DNA from: a virus
IMG/VR virus record: IMGVR_UViG_3300044616_001532
Coordinates: 1 to 22,043 of that record
DNA: 22,043 nucleotides
Direction: 5' to 3' (one strand)
Under the pieces are notes generated by a model. The model did not search any database, was not told the origin of the DNA, and saw only the letters and a program-made list of their open reading frames with translations. This document shows, piece by piece, positions 5,893-11,538 of the stretch (position 1 is its first letter; every line of letters begins with the position of its first letter). The position numbers and the translations under genes are program-made.

Positions 5893-6348
5893 TTACTTGC
5901 TCCTTCGACCGGCGATAGCTCCGTTGCGACGAAGCACGGTGTTGATGTACTGCGCGCTCGTCTCATAGGTCTCACCGATAAGGCGGAGCTTCTCACCGGC
6001 CTGATAGCGGCTAACAATGTCAGCAACTACGGCCGTGGTGAAACGAACCTTCTTGTTCGGCGTGACGCCCTGATTGTAGAGCGCGTTTGTCACGGTACTA
6101 ATAGAGCACCCGAAAAATGAAGCTGCCGCCTGAACGGTCGCCTGATTCTCCTGAATGTGCTGCGCGATCTTAGCGTAATCAAACTTCCGGAGCTTCATCC
6201 CGCCGCTCATTCGCGGACGCTTTGGAAGGCCACTGGCCTTGATGATCTGCTGAACCCGCTGTCGGGTCACGCCGTACTTGTCGGCGACATCCTGAAGTGT
6301 CATACCACCGAAGTAGTCCTGATACATACTATCGTTCCTGTTTTCCAT
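5893..6348 (-). CDS. DNA-binding protein with three HTH units, 151 aa
   Basis: Three helix-turn-helix patterns follow one another: residues 16-37 (MTLQDVADKYGVTRQRVQQI), 71-92 (TVQAAASFFGCSISTVTNAL) and 120-141 (KLRLIGETYETSAQYINTVL). The first closely resembles sigma70 region 4.2 helices. Short basic linkers join them (PKRPRMSGGMKLRK). Probably a transcription regulator reading a long or repeated site. The start follows GGGAGAATCT. First gene of its unit. Confidence 0.85.
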   Translation of the reverse strand: MENRNDSMYQDYFGGMTLQDVADKYGVTRQRVQQIIKASGLPKRPRMSGGMKLRKFDYAKIAQHIQENQATVQAAASFFGCSISTVTNALYNQGVTPNKKVRFTTAVVADIVSRYQAGEKLRLIGETYETSAQYINTVLRRNGAIAGRRSK

Positions 6349-6368
6349 AGATTCTCCCTGTTCCGGTA

Positions 6369-6422
6369 CCGAGAGACGCTCGGCTCGTATGTCGATTGTA
6401 TCGCACCTGTAGTGCTAAACAA
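6369..6422 (-). promoter_or_regulatory. Promoter plus leader hairpin for 6348-5602
   Basis: TTGTTT (6417-6422), 16 bp and TACAAT (6395-6400), then the hairpin CCGAG-CGTCT-CTCGG (6369-6383) before GGGAG. It is the weakest match to the family in loop and spacer. Confidence 0.5.
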
Positions 6423-6476
6423 CCGGTAGATTGTCGTCCTGTGGCGTTTGGCCTGTGCGTACGCCACTCTGAACGC

Positions 6477-6731
6477 ATGGATTACTTTGTAGTGTATCGC
6501 CCCGGCAACCCCGAGACTTGGCACATCACCTCGACTGCCGGGTTCTACGACATTGCCACGAATCCTATCGAAGCTCTCCTGATGATTGGGGCAGATGTCA
6601 ACCACACCGACCCTGACGCCTCAGGCGCAGAGTTCAGCGTGCGATGGATTAACACCCCGTTTGGATTTCGCTCTCCTGAGCCGGGGGATGTTCCGGAAAT
6701 GGATGGGCAGGAAGCGGAGCCGGTTCAGTAG
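6477..6731 (+). CDS. Possible plus-strand hypothetical protein, 84 aa
   Basis: It starts MDYFVVYRPGNPETWHITST and has a balanced, protein-like composition. It is the only plus-strand candidate among minus-strand genes and fills a gap of over 400 bp. There is no Shine-Dalgarno site before the ATG and no clear promoter. Its last 83 bp overlap the antisense candidate 6649-6816. Soluble, acidic C terminus, no family recognised. Confidence 0.55.
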   Translation: MDYFVVYRPGNPETWHITSTAGFYDIATNPIEALLMIGADVNHTDPDASGAEFSVRWINTPFGFRSPEPGDVPEMDGQEAEPVQ

Positions 6732-6816
6732 CTTTATACCCAGAAAGCATAGTAAAGAAGCGAAGCACATAGCTGATAGAGCCAATCGCTACCAAGATGT
6801 CAAACATCAAGTCCAT
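6649..6816 (-). CDS. Possible small membrane protein, 55 aa
   Basis: It starts MDLMFDILVAIGSISYVLRF with one membrane helix, followed by a proline-rich tail. The ATG overlaps the end of the upstream gene (6807-7160) by 10 bp, as is common here, but the ribosome site is weak. The tail is antisense to the plus-strand candidate 6477-6731, so at least one of the two may be false. Confidence 0.4.
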   Translation of the reverse strand: MDLMFDILVAIGSISYVLRFFTMLSGYKATEPAPLPAHPFPEHPPAQESEIQTGC

Positions 6817-7160
6817 GAGATTCGCTCGCGCTCTGCGCTCTCGCGGAGGTATTCCATGTATTCCTTCGCCGGCTCATCGTGGCTAAAGATGCTGACATTG
6901 CTGCCGCGCATTCCGTCAATCCACCCAAGAACGACCTGTCCGTGCCGCTCGTGGCTAATGAACGGCGTGCCGTTGAGCATAATGGTCAGCTCCTCCTGAG
7001 CGAACCCTTCCGAAGCTCCGGCAAGAGCCTCATACAAGGCCGTCCTGCCAAAGACGCCTTCCACCTGCGGATAGATGTCGGAGTAGACAAAGTCCTCTCC
7101 CGACTCCACGATTTCGTCAATCGTATTGCCGTCAATGTACGCGCTGTAAACCGCCTTCAT
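6807..7160 (-). CDS. Hypothetical protein, 117 aa
   Basis: It starts MKAVYSAYIDGNTIDEIVES. AGGAGG lies 6 bases before the ATG, inside the end of the upstream gene; an in-frame TTG six bases earlier is less likely. Soluble, acidic, with no metal or catalytic motif seen. Two bases separate it from the Api92-like gene, so they are cotranscribed. Confidence 0.8.
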   Translation of the reverse strand: MKAVYSAYIDGNTIDEIVESGEDFVYSDIYPQVEGVFGRTALYEALAGASEGFAQEELTIMLNGTPFISHERHGQVVLGWIDGMRGSNVSIFSHDEPAKEYMEYLRESAERERISWT

Positions 7161-7162
7161 AC

Positions 7163-7963
7163 TCAACCTCCTACTACGCCGCCGAAGTGCTCATCACAGA
7201 ACGACTCAAAGGCGGTCATTGGAACCTTATCATAGTTGCGTTCGTACCCGCGAGAGCCATCTCCTTCATCGAAGTAGGCGTCGTCTGGGAGATTATCGTT
7301 ATCAGAGCTGTATTCGTCTCGTGAGACGAACGACCCGCGCTCATACACAACCTCACCCGCAAAGCCCATACCCGCCTCGCAATAGCGATGCGTAATGGTA
7401 AGCGTTGGAAACTGCTCGGCAAGAGCCTCAATGACCGGCTCGGCTGGCGACCACGCCGTATCAAAGTTGTACGATGTGCGACCCTGCTCGGTAATCTCCT
7501 CGGTCGTGCGGTCGTGCCACACCTCTCCGCAGTTCCACTTGGTTCCCCAGTTGGCAACATTCCAGTTGTACCACCAGTCTGGCTGCGATGAAATCTGTCC
7601 GACCTTATGGGTAGGACATACTTCCGAGCCGCCGAATCCGGCAGCTACAAAGTCCTTGATGGTTCCGTTGTTCAGCACTTCCTTGACGACAGGGAAGCCA
7701 TCTACTACCCAGAGGCCTTCAGCCTTCTCGTAGCCTTCCTCGTTGTACAAGCCGACCTGCGCCTTCGTCTCGACCCAGACCTTCTTACAGCCACAGAGGA
7801 AATCGTTCTGGGTCTCTGCCGCAGAATAGATAGGGCTATCCGGTGTCGGCACAATCTTGGCAAAGTCAAACGCATCCTTATCGCCCTTCACCAACTCAAT
7901 GAGCCGCGCGACATCTGCCTCGTCGCCCTTTACATCAACCTGATTTACGCACCAGTTTGGCAT
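7163..7963 (-). CDS. Api92/YubB ferredoxin-like domain protein, 266 aa
   Basis: The MPNWCVNQVDVKG start and the later WYNWNVANWGTKWN and TAWSPAEPVIEAL blocks are hallmarks of the Api92/YubB-like (DUF1281) family found on phages and plasmids. The fold is ferredoxin-like; the function is unknown. The length is typical to slightly long, with an acidic insertion near the C terminus (SSDNDNLPDDAYFDEGDG). The start follows AGGAGGCAGT. First gene of the unit driven by 8005-8033. Confidence 0.88.
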   Translation of the reverse strand: MPNWCVNQVDVKGDEADVARLIELVKGDKDAFDFAKIVPTPDSPIYSAAETQNDFLCGCKKVWVETKAQVGLYNEEGYEKAEGLWVVDGFPVVKEVLNNGTIKDFVAAGFGGSEVCPTHKVGQISSQPDWWYNWNVANWGTKWNCGEVWHDRTTEEITEQGRTSYNFDTAWSPAEPVIEALAEQFPTLTITHRYCEAGMGFAGEVVYERGSFVSRDEYSSDNDNLPDDAYFDEGDGSRGYERNYDKVPMTAFESFCDEHFGGVVGG

Positions 7964-7984
7964 ACTGCCTCCTACAACATCCTT

Positions 7985-8033
7985 ACTCCAAGTGGAGTGG
8001 TACTACCTTACAACCTAATGGCTTGCTCGTCAA
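7985..8033 (-). promoter_or_regulatory. Promoter plus leader hairpin for 7963-6807
   Basis: TTGACG (8028-8033), 17 bp and TAAGGT (8005-8010), then the hairpin ACTCC-ACTT-GGAGT (7985-7998) and AGGAGG. The upstream gene's TGA stop lies inside the -35 box. Confidence 0.75.
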
Positions 8034-8314
8034 GCGTGCCGGTGCGCCTCTACGAAATCGCAGCTTGGCAAGAAGCACCACCCCGCATCACGAGCGGCCT
8101 TGTCCGACATAAATGGCGGATGAAACTCACACTCGCACGGCGCGCAGTCCAAGCAATAGACCTCATAGCCCTCAGGGATACCGGCCTCGTACTGGTCGAA
8201 GTCGAGCACATCGAAGCGCGTGTTCGGCTCGCCATTCCAAGTACCGATAACCTTCTCGTCGGCATAAAAGACCATCGCCTTACAGCTCCGGCAACTATCC
8301 ATCTGGCCGCTCAT
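8030..8314 (-). CDS. Zinc-finger protein, 94 aa
   Basis: It starts MSGQMDSCRSCKAMVFYADE; the ATG overlaps the upstream stop as ATGA (8311-8314) and follows GGGGGAG. The metal pairs CRSC and CLDCAPCEC flank a beta-rich middle, and a further Cys pair and a His-rich end (EAHRHA) follow. Probably one zinc ribbon with extra Cys. No partner is evident. Confidence 0.82.
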   Translation of the reverse strand: MSGQMDSCRSCKAMVFYADEKVIGTWNGEPNTRFDVLDFDQYEAGIPEGYEVYCLDCAPCECEFHPPFMSDKAARDAGWCFLPSCDFVEAHRHA

Positions 8315-8877
8315 ACTGGCTCCCCCTGATAGTCCACGATGCCCTTCTTGTAGCGAATCATTGCGTCGGCCTCGGCTTCTGCTTGGTCGTAGCCAATGAT
8401 GCCGCCCAACGACTCCACGACTTCCCAAGTGTTCTCGTGCGAGTGAACGCCGCAATCAACCGACTTCTCCAAGATGACGCAATAGACCTCGCCACGAAGC
8501 ACGGAGTCTACGACGCTAATCTCGGATTCGGCCTTCGCCGCAAGCTCCTCCTCGGTATACGAATCACCGAGCCAGAACTTTGCCTGTTCCTTCTCAATGA
8601 CATAGAAGCCAATCTGCGCGGAATCCCACTTGTCGGTGAACGGCGCAAGGCTGATGCTCATGCCGGAGTGCGAGTAGCCATAAAGCTTATGGACATACAC
8701 CGCGTCTGCCGGTGGCGTGAAGGTCGCCGTATTCTCGTCATCGACCGGAAGCTTGACATCCCACGGGAAGCCGTAGTTTGCGGCCTTCTCTCCGGTATAG
8801 AACTGACCTGCGCGGTCGCCAAGGACATCGTAGCCGTCGGCTGTGTCCTGCTCGATTCGTGTCCTATGCTTATCCAT
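8311..8877 (-). CDS. Conserved phage protein of unknown function, 188 aa
   Basis: It starts MDKHRTRIEQDTADGYDVLG after AGGAGGCAGT. The block YGYSHSGMSISLAPFTDKWD followed by SAQIGFYV matches a widespread phage hypothetical family (Y-HSG, WDS-Q-GF). The next part (SYTEEELAAKAESEISVVDS) is helical. Soluble, with no catalytic residues identified. It heads a two-gene unit. Confidence 0.85.
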   Translation of the reverse strand: MDKHRTRIEQDTADGYDVLGDRAGQFYTGEKAANYGFPWDVKLPVDDENTATFTPPADAVYVHKLYGYSHSGMSISLAPFTDKWDSAQIGFYVIEKEQAKFWLGDSYTEEELAAKAESEISVVDSVLRGEVYCVILEKSVDCGVHSHENTWEVVESLGGIIGYDQAEAEADAMIRYKKGIVDYQGEPV

Positions 8878-8895
8878 ACTGCCTCCTACAACAAT

Positions 8896-8945
8896 ACGGC
8901 AACTGCCGTGCTAACGATACTAGGGTATCGGTATTATCCTGTCAA
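8896..8945 (-). promoter_or_regulatory. Promoter plus leader hairpin for 8877-8030
   Basis: TTGACA (8940-8945), 17 bp and TAGTAT (8917-8922), then the hairpin ACGGC-AGTT-GCCGT (8896-8909) and AGGAGG. The -35 box follows the upstream stop codon directly. Confidence 0.85.
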
Positions 8946-9215
8946 CTACCTATCGGCAACCTGAAAGATAAGACGACCGCCGCCGTTCATCTCGTCGTCT
9001 GCCGAGACAATCACCTCGAACTTGTCGCCGTGAATGTCCTCAATAATAAGAACCGGGAATGGGGGGAAATAATCGTCGCCTTCCTCAACCCGGCCACCAA
9101 TAATCCGCGCGCCGCGCAGCGGCTCAAGCATCTCACTGATGATGTAATGAACTTCCCGATCCTCTGGCAGAAGCTTCTCGCGCTCCTTTACTAGCGCGTC
9201 ATGATTGACTTCCAT
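8946..9215 (-). CDS. Hypothetical acidic protein, 89 aa
   Basis: It starts MEVNHDALVKEREKLLPEDR after AGGAGGAAGTT. An N-terminal helix is followed by beta-rich sequence (FPPFPVLIIEDIHGDKFEVI). No known family. It is second in the unit behind 9225-9413 and shares an identical ribosome-site context (TAGGAGGAAGTT) with it. Confidence 0.82.
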   Translation of the reverse strand: MEVNHDALVKEREKLLPEDREVHYIISEMLEPLRGARIIGGRVEEGDDYFPPFPVLIIEDIHGDKFEVIVSADDEMNGGGRLIFQVADR

Positions 9216-9224
9216 AACTTCCTC

Positions 9225-9413
9225 CTACTGCTGTGCTACCGGCACAACGATCTCGTCCTCGGGTGAGAACTGATCGACCGGAGCGAGTTCTGCGGTATAC
9301 ACCACCTCAACGCCATACGGCGTATCAAGCAGGGTATTCCAATCCCAGTTTGCCGGATGGTCTCCGCGCTCGTCTACCTCGATAGACAAGCTCACCAAGT
9401 ATGTTCGCGCCAT
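9225..9413 (-). CDS. Hypothetical protein, 62 aa
   Basis: It starts MARTYLVSLSIEVDERGDHP after AGGAGGAAGTT. Small beta-rich acidic protein; the pattern of two strands around WDWNTLLDTPYGVEVV resembles many unassigned small phage proteins. First gene of the unit driven by 9455-9483. Confidence 0.8.
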   Translation of the reverse strand: MARTYLVSLSIEVDERGDHPANWDWNTLLDTPYGVEVVYTAELAPVDQFSPEDEIVVPVAQQ

Positions 9414-9434
9414 AACTTCCTCCTACTACTTCCT

Positions 9435-9483
9435 ATCCCAAGCGGGATTTACTTAGTATCTGGGTTGTCTACCACCTTGTCAA
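9435..9483 (-). promoter_or_regulatory. Promoter plus leader hairpin for 9413-8946
   Basis: TTGACA (9478-9483), 17 bp and GATACT (9455-9460), then the hairpin ATCCC-GCTT-GGGAT (9435-9448) and AGGAGG. It lies inside the 3' end of the upstream gene. Confidence 0.75.
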
Positions 9484-9646
9484 GTACGAACGCAAACCGG
9501 AATGGTGTCTTGCTCCTGGGCTTGTGGGCAGCTCGACAATCCTCGCAGACCCATGCTCCGTTCGGATCGGGAACAAGGCCGTGCCTAACATTGTTCGGAC
9601 AGCGGGGTGCCGGAGCACCCTCCCATTCGCTAGTTCGACGCGCCAC
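9449..9646 (-). CDS. Small Cys-containing basic protein, 65 aa
   Basis: I prefer the GTG at 9646 (MARRTSEWEGAPAPRCPNN) because GAGGGGAGATC precedes it; longer TTG starts exist. CPNN and WVCEDC suggest a metal site. Both ends are basic. It overlaps the upstream gene by 17 bp, and the promoter of the next unit lies in its last codons. Confidence 0.72.
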   Translation of the reverse strand: MARRTSEWEGAPAPRCPNNVRHGLVPDPNGAWVCEDCRAAHKPRSKTPFRFAFVLDKVVDNPDTK

Positions 9647-9857
9647 GATCTCCCCTCTCAATCTCCTTGACAATCTTATGGATCATGCTGTCGCCGGCTT
9701 CTCGAACCTCCGCAGCAATTTCCCGATACGAACTGTCAATGAAATGTTCGGCCTCATCTGGCGTCCAGTCTGGGTAGAGCCGGAGAATGTCCTCCACTCC
9801 CCATGACACCGTAATAGAGATGATCTGAAATTCCTGATCGACCTCATCGTCGCTCAT
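9630..9857 (-). CDS. Hypothetical helical protein, 75 aa
   Basis: It starts MSDDEVDQEFQIISITVSWG; the ATG lies one base past the upstream stop, with a weak GAGTGAG site, so coupling is likely. The C-terminal half is a long amphipathic helix (AEVREAGDSMIHKIVKEIER). A longer upstream frame exists but overlaps the neighbouring gene and lacks a ribosome site. Confidence 0.72.
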   Translation of the reverse strand: MSDDEVDQEFQIISITVSWGVEDILRLYPDWTPDEAEHFIDSSYREIAAEVREAGDSMIHKIVKEIERGDRGASN

Positions 9858-9858
9858 C

Positions 9859-10128
9859 TCACTCACTTGGCACCACCAGTCGGCAGTTATCGAACCCCCG
9901 GGAACACATCCCCGGCTCGTGGGTATAGGCCTCACTGATCGCGGCACCACACGACAGACACCACTCCCCGCAAGGGCAGAAGTCATCTGAGGCAAAGACC
10001 GGATAGGGAGCATTCCCCTCGGAGTCTAAGGCCGTGCTACTAAGCTCCGCGCCAAACCGGGATTCGGCACACCCTTCGCAATGAATCCCACCTTCATAGG
10101 TATAGGCCTGAACAATCCACGCCATCAT
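9859..10128 (-). CDS. Cysteine-rich zinc protein, 89 aa
   Basis: It starts MMAWIVQAYTYEGGIHCEGC; the ATG shares a base with the stop of the tiny upstream gene (TAATG). Metal pairs are CEGC, CPCGEWCLSCG and later single Cys residues, giving seven to eight potential ligands. It is probably a two-zinc protein. No family recognised. Confidence 0.78.
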   Translation of the reverse strand: MMAWIVQAYTYEGGIHCEGCAESRFGAELSSTALDSEGNAPYPVFASDDFCPCGEWCLSCGAAISEAYTHEPGMCSRGFDNCRLVVPSE

Positions 10129-10184
10129 TACCAGAACCACCCTGCGACAAAGAACCAGAGAAGCCATAACAAATAGCGGCTCAT
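10128..10184 (-). CDS. Tiny membrane peptide, 18 aa
   Basis: It encodes MSRYLLWLLWFFVAGWFW, essentially one Trp- and Leu-rich membrane helix. A near-perfect AGGAGG site lies at normal spacing before the ATG, and its stop overlaps the next start (TAATG), so it is translated in all likelihood. It could be a real micropeptide or a leader peptide that couples translation of the zinc protein. Confidence 0.68.
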   Translation of the reverse strand: MSRYLLWLLWFFVAGWFW

Positions 10185-10193
10185 AAATACCTC

Positions 10194-10505
10194 CTACGGC
10201 TGAACGATTGTGGAGTCTGAGTATACCAGACCATACGATTCGGGATCGTGGCCAATGCGCGACTCAAGCTTCAGGGCCGGCATACTGACCTTCCTAATGC
10301 TCTCACCACAGTCGTGGCAACGAATCTCGGTAATGTCTGGGTAGGTGTATTCCTCAGGGTTCGCCTGAATGCCAATCGCGGCCCGATCCCCTTCGCCGGT
10401 AATCGAGCAGACAACCTCAAGCATCCCATAGAAGTAGATACCATCCCACCACTCGCCTGACGCCCGGGTCTTCCCAGAGCAGCCCTTATGAAGATAGGCC
10501 TTCAT
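10194..10505 (-). CDS. Hypothetical protein with a CxxC site, 103 aa
   Basis: It starts MKAYLHKGCSGKTRASGEWW. The ATG overlaps the upstream stop as ATGA and follows GGAGAAGCAGTC. KGCSGK at the N terminus and IRCHDCGESIR near residue 62 could form one zinc site around a beta-rich core. Second gene of the unit driven by 10795-10823. Confidence 0.8.
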   Translation of the reverse strand: MKAYLHKGCSGKTRASGEWWDGIYFYGMLEVVCSITGEGDRAAIGIQANPEEYTYPDITEIRCHDCGESIRKVSMPALKLESRIGHDPESYGLVYSDSTIVQP

Positions 10506-10753
10506 GACTGCTTCTCCAAGGAGATCGCCTTATCCGCATAGTCCATACCTTCGGCGGTGAGCCTCCGTACTTCCTCGGAGTCTCCATCCTTCTCATAGGA
10601 GACCAAGGCCTCCTGATAGGCGACACCCGCACGGAGCCACTCCATTGCCGCCATAGGGTTCTCTGACTCCCTGCCATTCAGGAACGCGGTAGCTGCTCGG
10701 CTCCTCAGGAATCCATCGAGCAACCCGCTCTCATACTTCTGGCCATCTGCCAT
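10502..10753 (-). CDS. Hypothetical helical protein, 83 aa
   Basis: It starts MADGQKYESGLLDGFLRSRA after AGGAGGTACCGGT, which decides the start against a longer in-frame option. Almost entirely helical and acidic (EWLRAGVAYQEALVSYEKDG). First gene leftward from the divergent control region. No family recognised. Confidence 0.8.
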   Translation of the reverse strand: MADGQKYESGLLDGFLRSRAATAFLNGRESENPMAAMEWLRAGVAYQEALVSYEKDGDSEEVRRLTAEGMDYADKAISLEKQS

Positions 10754-10774
10754 ACCGGTACCTCCTACTACACA

Positions 10775-10823
10775 CCCCAAGTGGGGCATCCCTAATCCTA
10801 AGGCCTGACTATCACGCTGTCAA
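10775..10823 (-). promoter_or_regulatory. Promoter plus leader hairpin for 10753-9449
   Basis: TTGACA (10818-10823), 17 bp and TAGGAT (10795-10800), then the hairpin CCCC-ACTT-GGGG (10775-10786) and AGGAGG. Operator-like copy 3 lies 11 bp upstream of the -35 box. Confidence 0.82.
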
Positions 10824-10834
10824 CCACCCAGCAC

Positions 10835-10850
10835 GATAAGGAATCTTAAC
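10835..10850. promoter_or_regulatory. Operator-like inverted repeat, copy 3
   Basis: GATAAG-GAAT-CTTAAC, one mismatch from the perfect copy. It sits 11 bp upstream of the -35 box at 10818-10823. Confidence 0.6.
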
Positions 10851-10881
10851 TTTCTATTCGTGCCCTGCGCTGGCCTGTTGT

Positions 10882-10897
10882 GTTAAGACGCCTTAAC
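10882..10897. promoter_or_regulatory. Operator-like inverted repeat, copy 4
   Basis: GTTAAG-ACGC-CTTAAC has perfect arms and a different spacer. Its centre lies 47 bp from copy 3, so the two could bind one regulator cooperatively. Confidence 0.55.
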
Positions 10898-11092
10898 AAT
10901 GCCCACCAGGAATAACACGATGGAATAACTGGAATAACCCGAATAACTGGCCAGAATAATAGCTGTGGTAATAACTCCGGTGCGAATAACTGCGGGAATA
11001 ACACTGTAGGTATTAGTTGTGAAGTGAGGGAAAAACGGCCTGGCTGCCCTGCCCAGGTATGCAAGCATCCCAACCCACCACTCTTTTATCAT
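10883..11092 (-). CDS. Doubtful small membrane ORF, 69 aa
   Basis: It starts MIKEWWVGMLAYLGRAARPF, with two hydrophobic stretches and AAGGAA nine bases before the ATG. Its second half is built from the GAATAAC repeats, which run through different codon frames, suggesting that selection acts on the DNA and not on a protein. I list it only because the stop falls in an operator-like repeat, as in the 5602 gene. Confidence 0.25.
   Translation of the reverse strand: MIKEWWVGMLAYLGRAARPFFPHFTTNTYSVIPAVIRTGVITTAIILASYSGYSSYSIVLFLVGIVKAS
10910..11002 (+). repeat. GAATAAC repeat cluster (iteron-like)
   Basis: Six exact copies start at 10910, 10923, 10932, 10941, 10984 and 10996, with near copies at 10954 and 10969. 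Three are in tandem with a 9-bp period. All have the same orientation. The setting, a 580-bp divergent intergenic region with other repeats, suggests an origin or a regulator binding array. Confidence 0.75.
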
Positions 11093-11131
11093 CTATAAGA
11101 TTCCTTCACCAAATCACCACCAACCCACCAC
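11071..11131 (+). repeat. CAACCCACCAC direct repeat pair
   Basis: Identical 11-mers at 11071-11081 and 11121-11131, 50 bp apart, flank operator-like copy 5. The rest of 11132-11400 shows no gene; it contains GC-rich hairpins such as GAGCC-TGA-GGCTC near 11346. Confidence 0.55.
11094..11109. promoter_or_regulatory. Operator-like inverted repeat, degenerate copy 5
   Basis: TATAAG-ATTC-CTTCAC keeps the ATTC spacer and inner arms but not the outer bases. It could be a weak site or chance. Confidence 0.3.
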
Positions 11132-11380
11132 CAGCAAAAAGAAATGCCCAGCACCGGGAAGATCTGGTCATAGCGCAGAGAGGGATAACAGTCCCCAGCA
11201 CAGAACGAATCAGCCATGATCGAACCTCTTTGCTCTCTCTACGATCTCTTAGTGTTTCTCCTTCCCTATGGAGCGTATACGGCGCCTGCCTCACGGCACC
11301 GTGACCCTCCTCTCACGACTCAGCCGCCTTCGGCGTCTTCGGGCCGAGCCTGAGGCTCACTGGCGTAGACAACCACAGAG

Positions 11381-11414
11381 CTGCGCAATAATACGACGGT
11401 GGTAGAATGTCTAG
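11381..11414 (+). promoter_or_regulatory. Leaderless promoter of the rightward genes
   Basis: TAGAAT (11403-11408) ends six bases before the ATG at 11415, with CTGCGC (11381-11386) 16 bp upstream. Transcription would start at the A of ATG, as in leaderless actinobacterial mRNAs. No ribosome site precedes the ATG. Confidence 0.55.
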
Positions 11415-11528
11415 ATGGAAAAGCATATGGTTGAATACATGAGAGAAGTCTTCGATGAGAACCCCGTGTTGGTAGCATCTACGCTTGCCGGCATTGTCAT
11501 CGGCTGCGTGCTGGCGCTAGCAAGCTAG
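11415..11528 (+). CDS. Small membrane protein, 37 aa
   Basis: It starts MEKHMVEYMREVFDENPVLV and ends with one membrane helix (VASTLAGIVIGCVLALAS). The N-terminal part is charged and probably cytoplasmic. The mRNA seems leaderless. The next gene follows 10 bp later behind AGGAGATACACT, so this peptide heads the rightward run. Confidence 0.62.
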   Translation: MEKHMVEYMREVFDENPVLVASTLAGIVIGCVLALAS

Positions 11529-11538
11529 GAGATACACT

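Noticed and set aside
10846-11073. A second minus-strand frame through the GAATAAC repeats (MGCLHTWAGQPG)
   Set aside because: No ribosome site, composition driven by the repeats, and it overlaps another frame with equal claim.
11200-11240. GGTTCGATC on the minus strand, resembling a tRNA T loop
   Set aside because: The flanking bases do not form a T stem and no acceptor stem is found.
11059-11304. An 81-codon plus-strand frame in the divergent region
   Set aside because: No ribosome site or promoter, low-complexity Pro, Ser and Arg content, and it runs over repeats.
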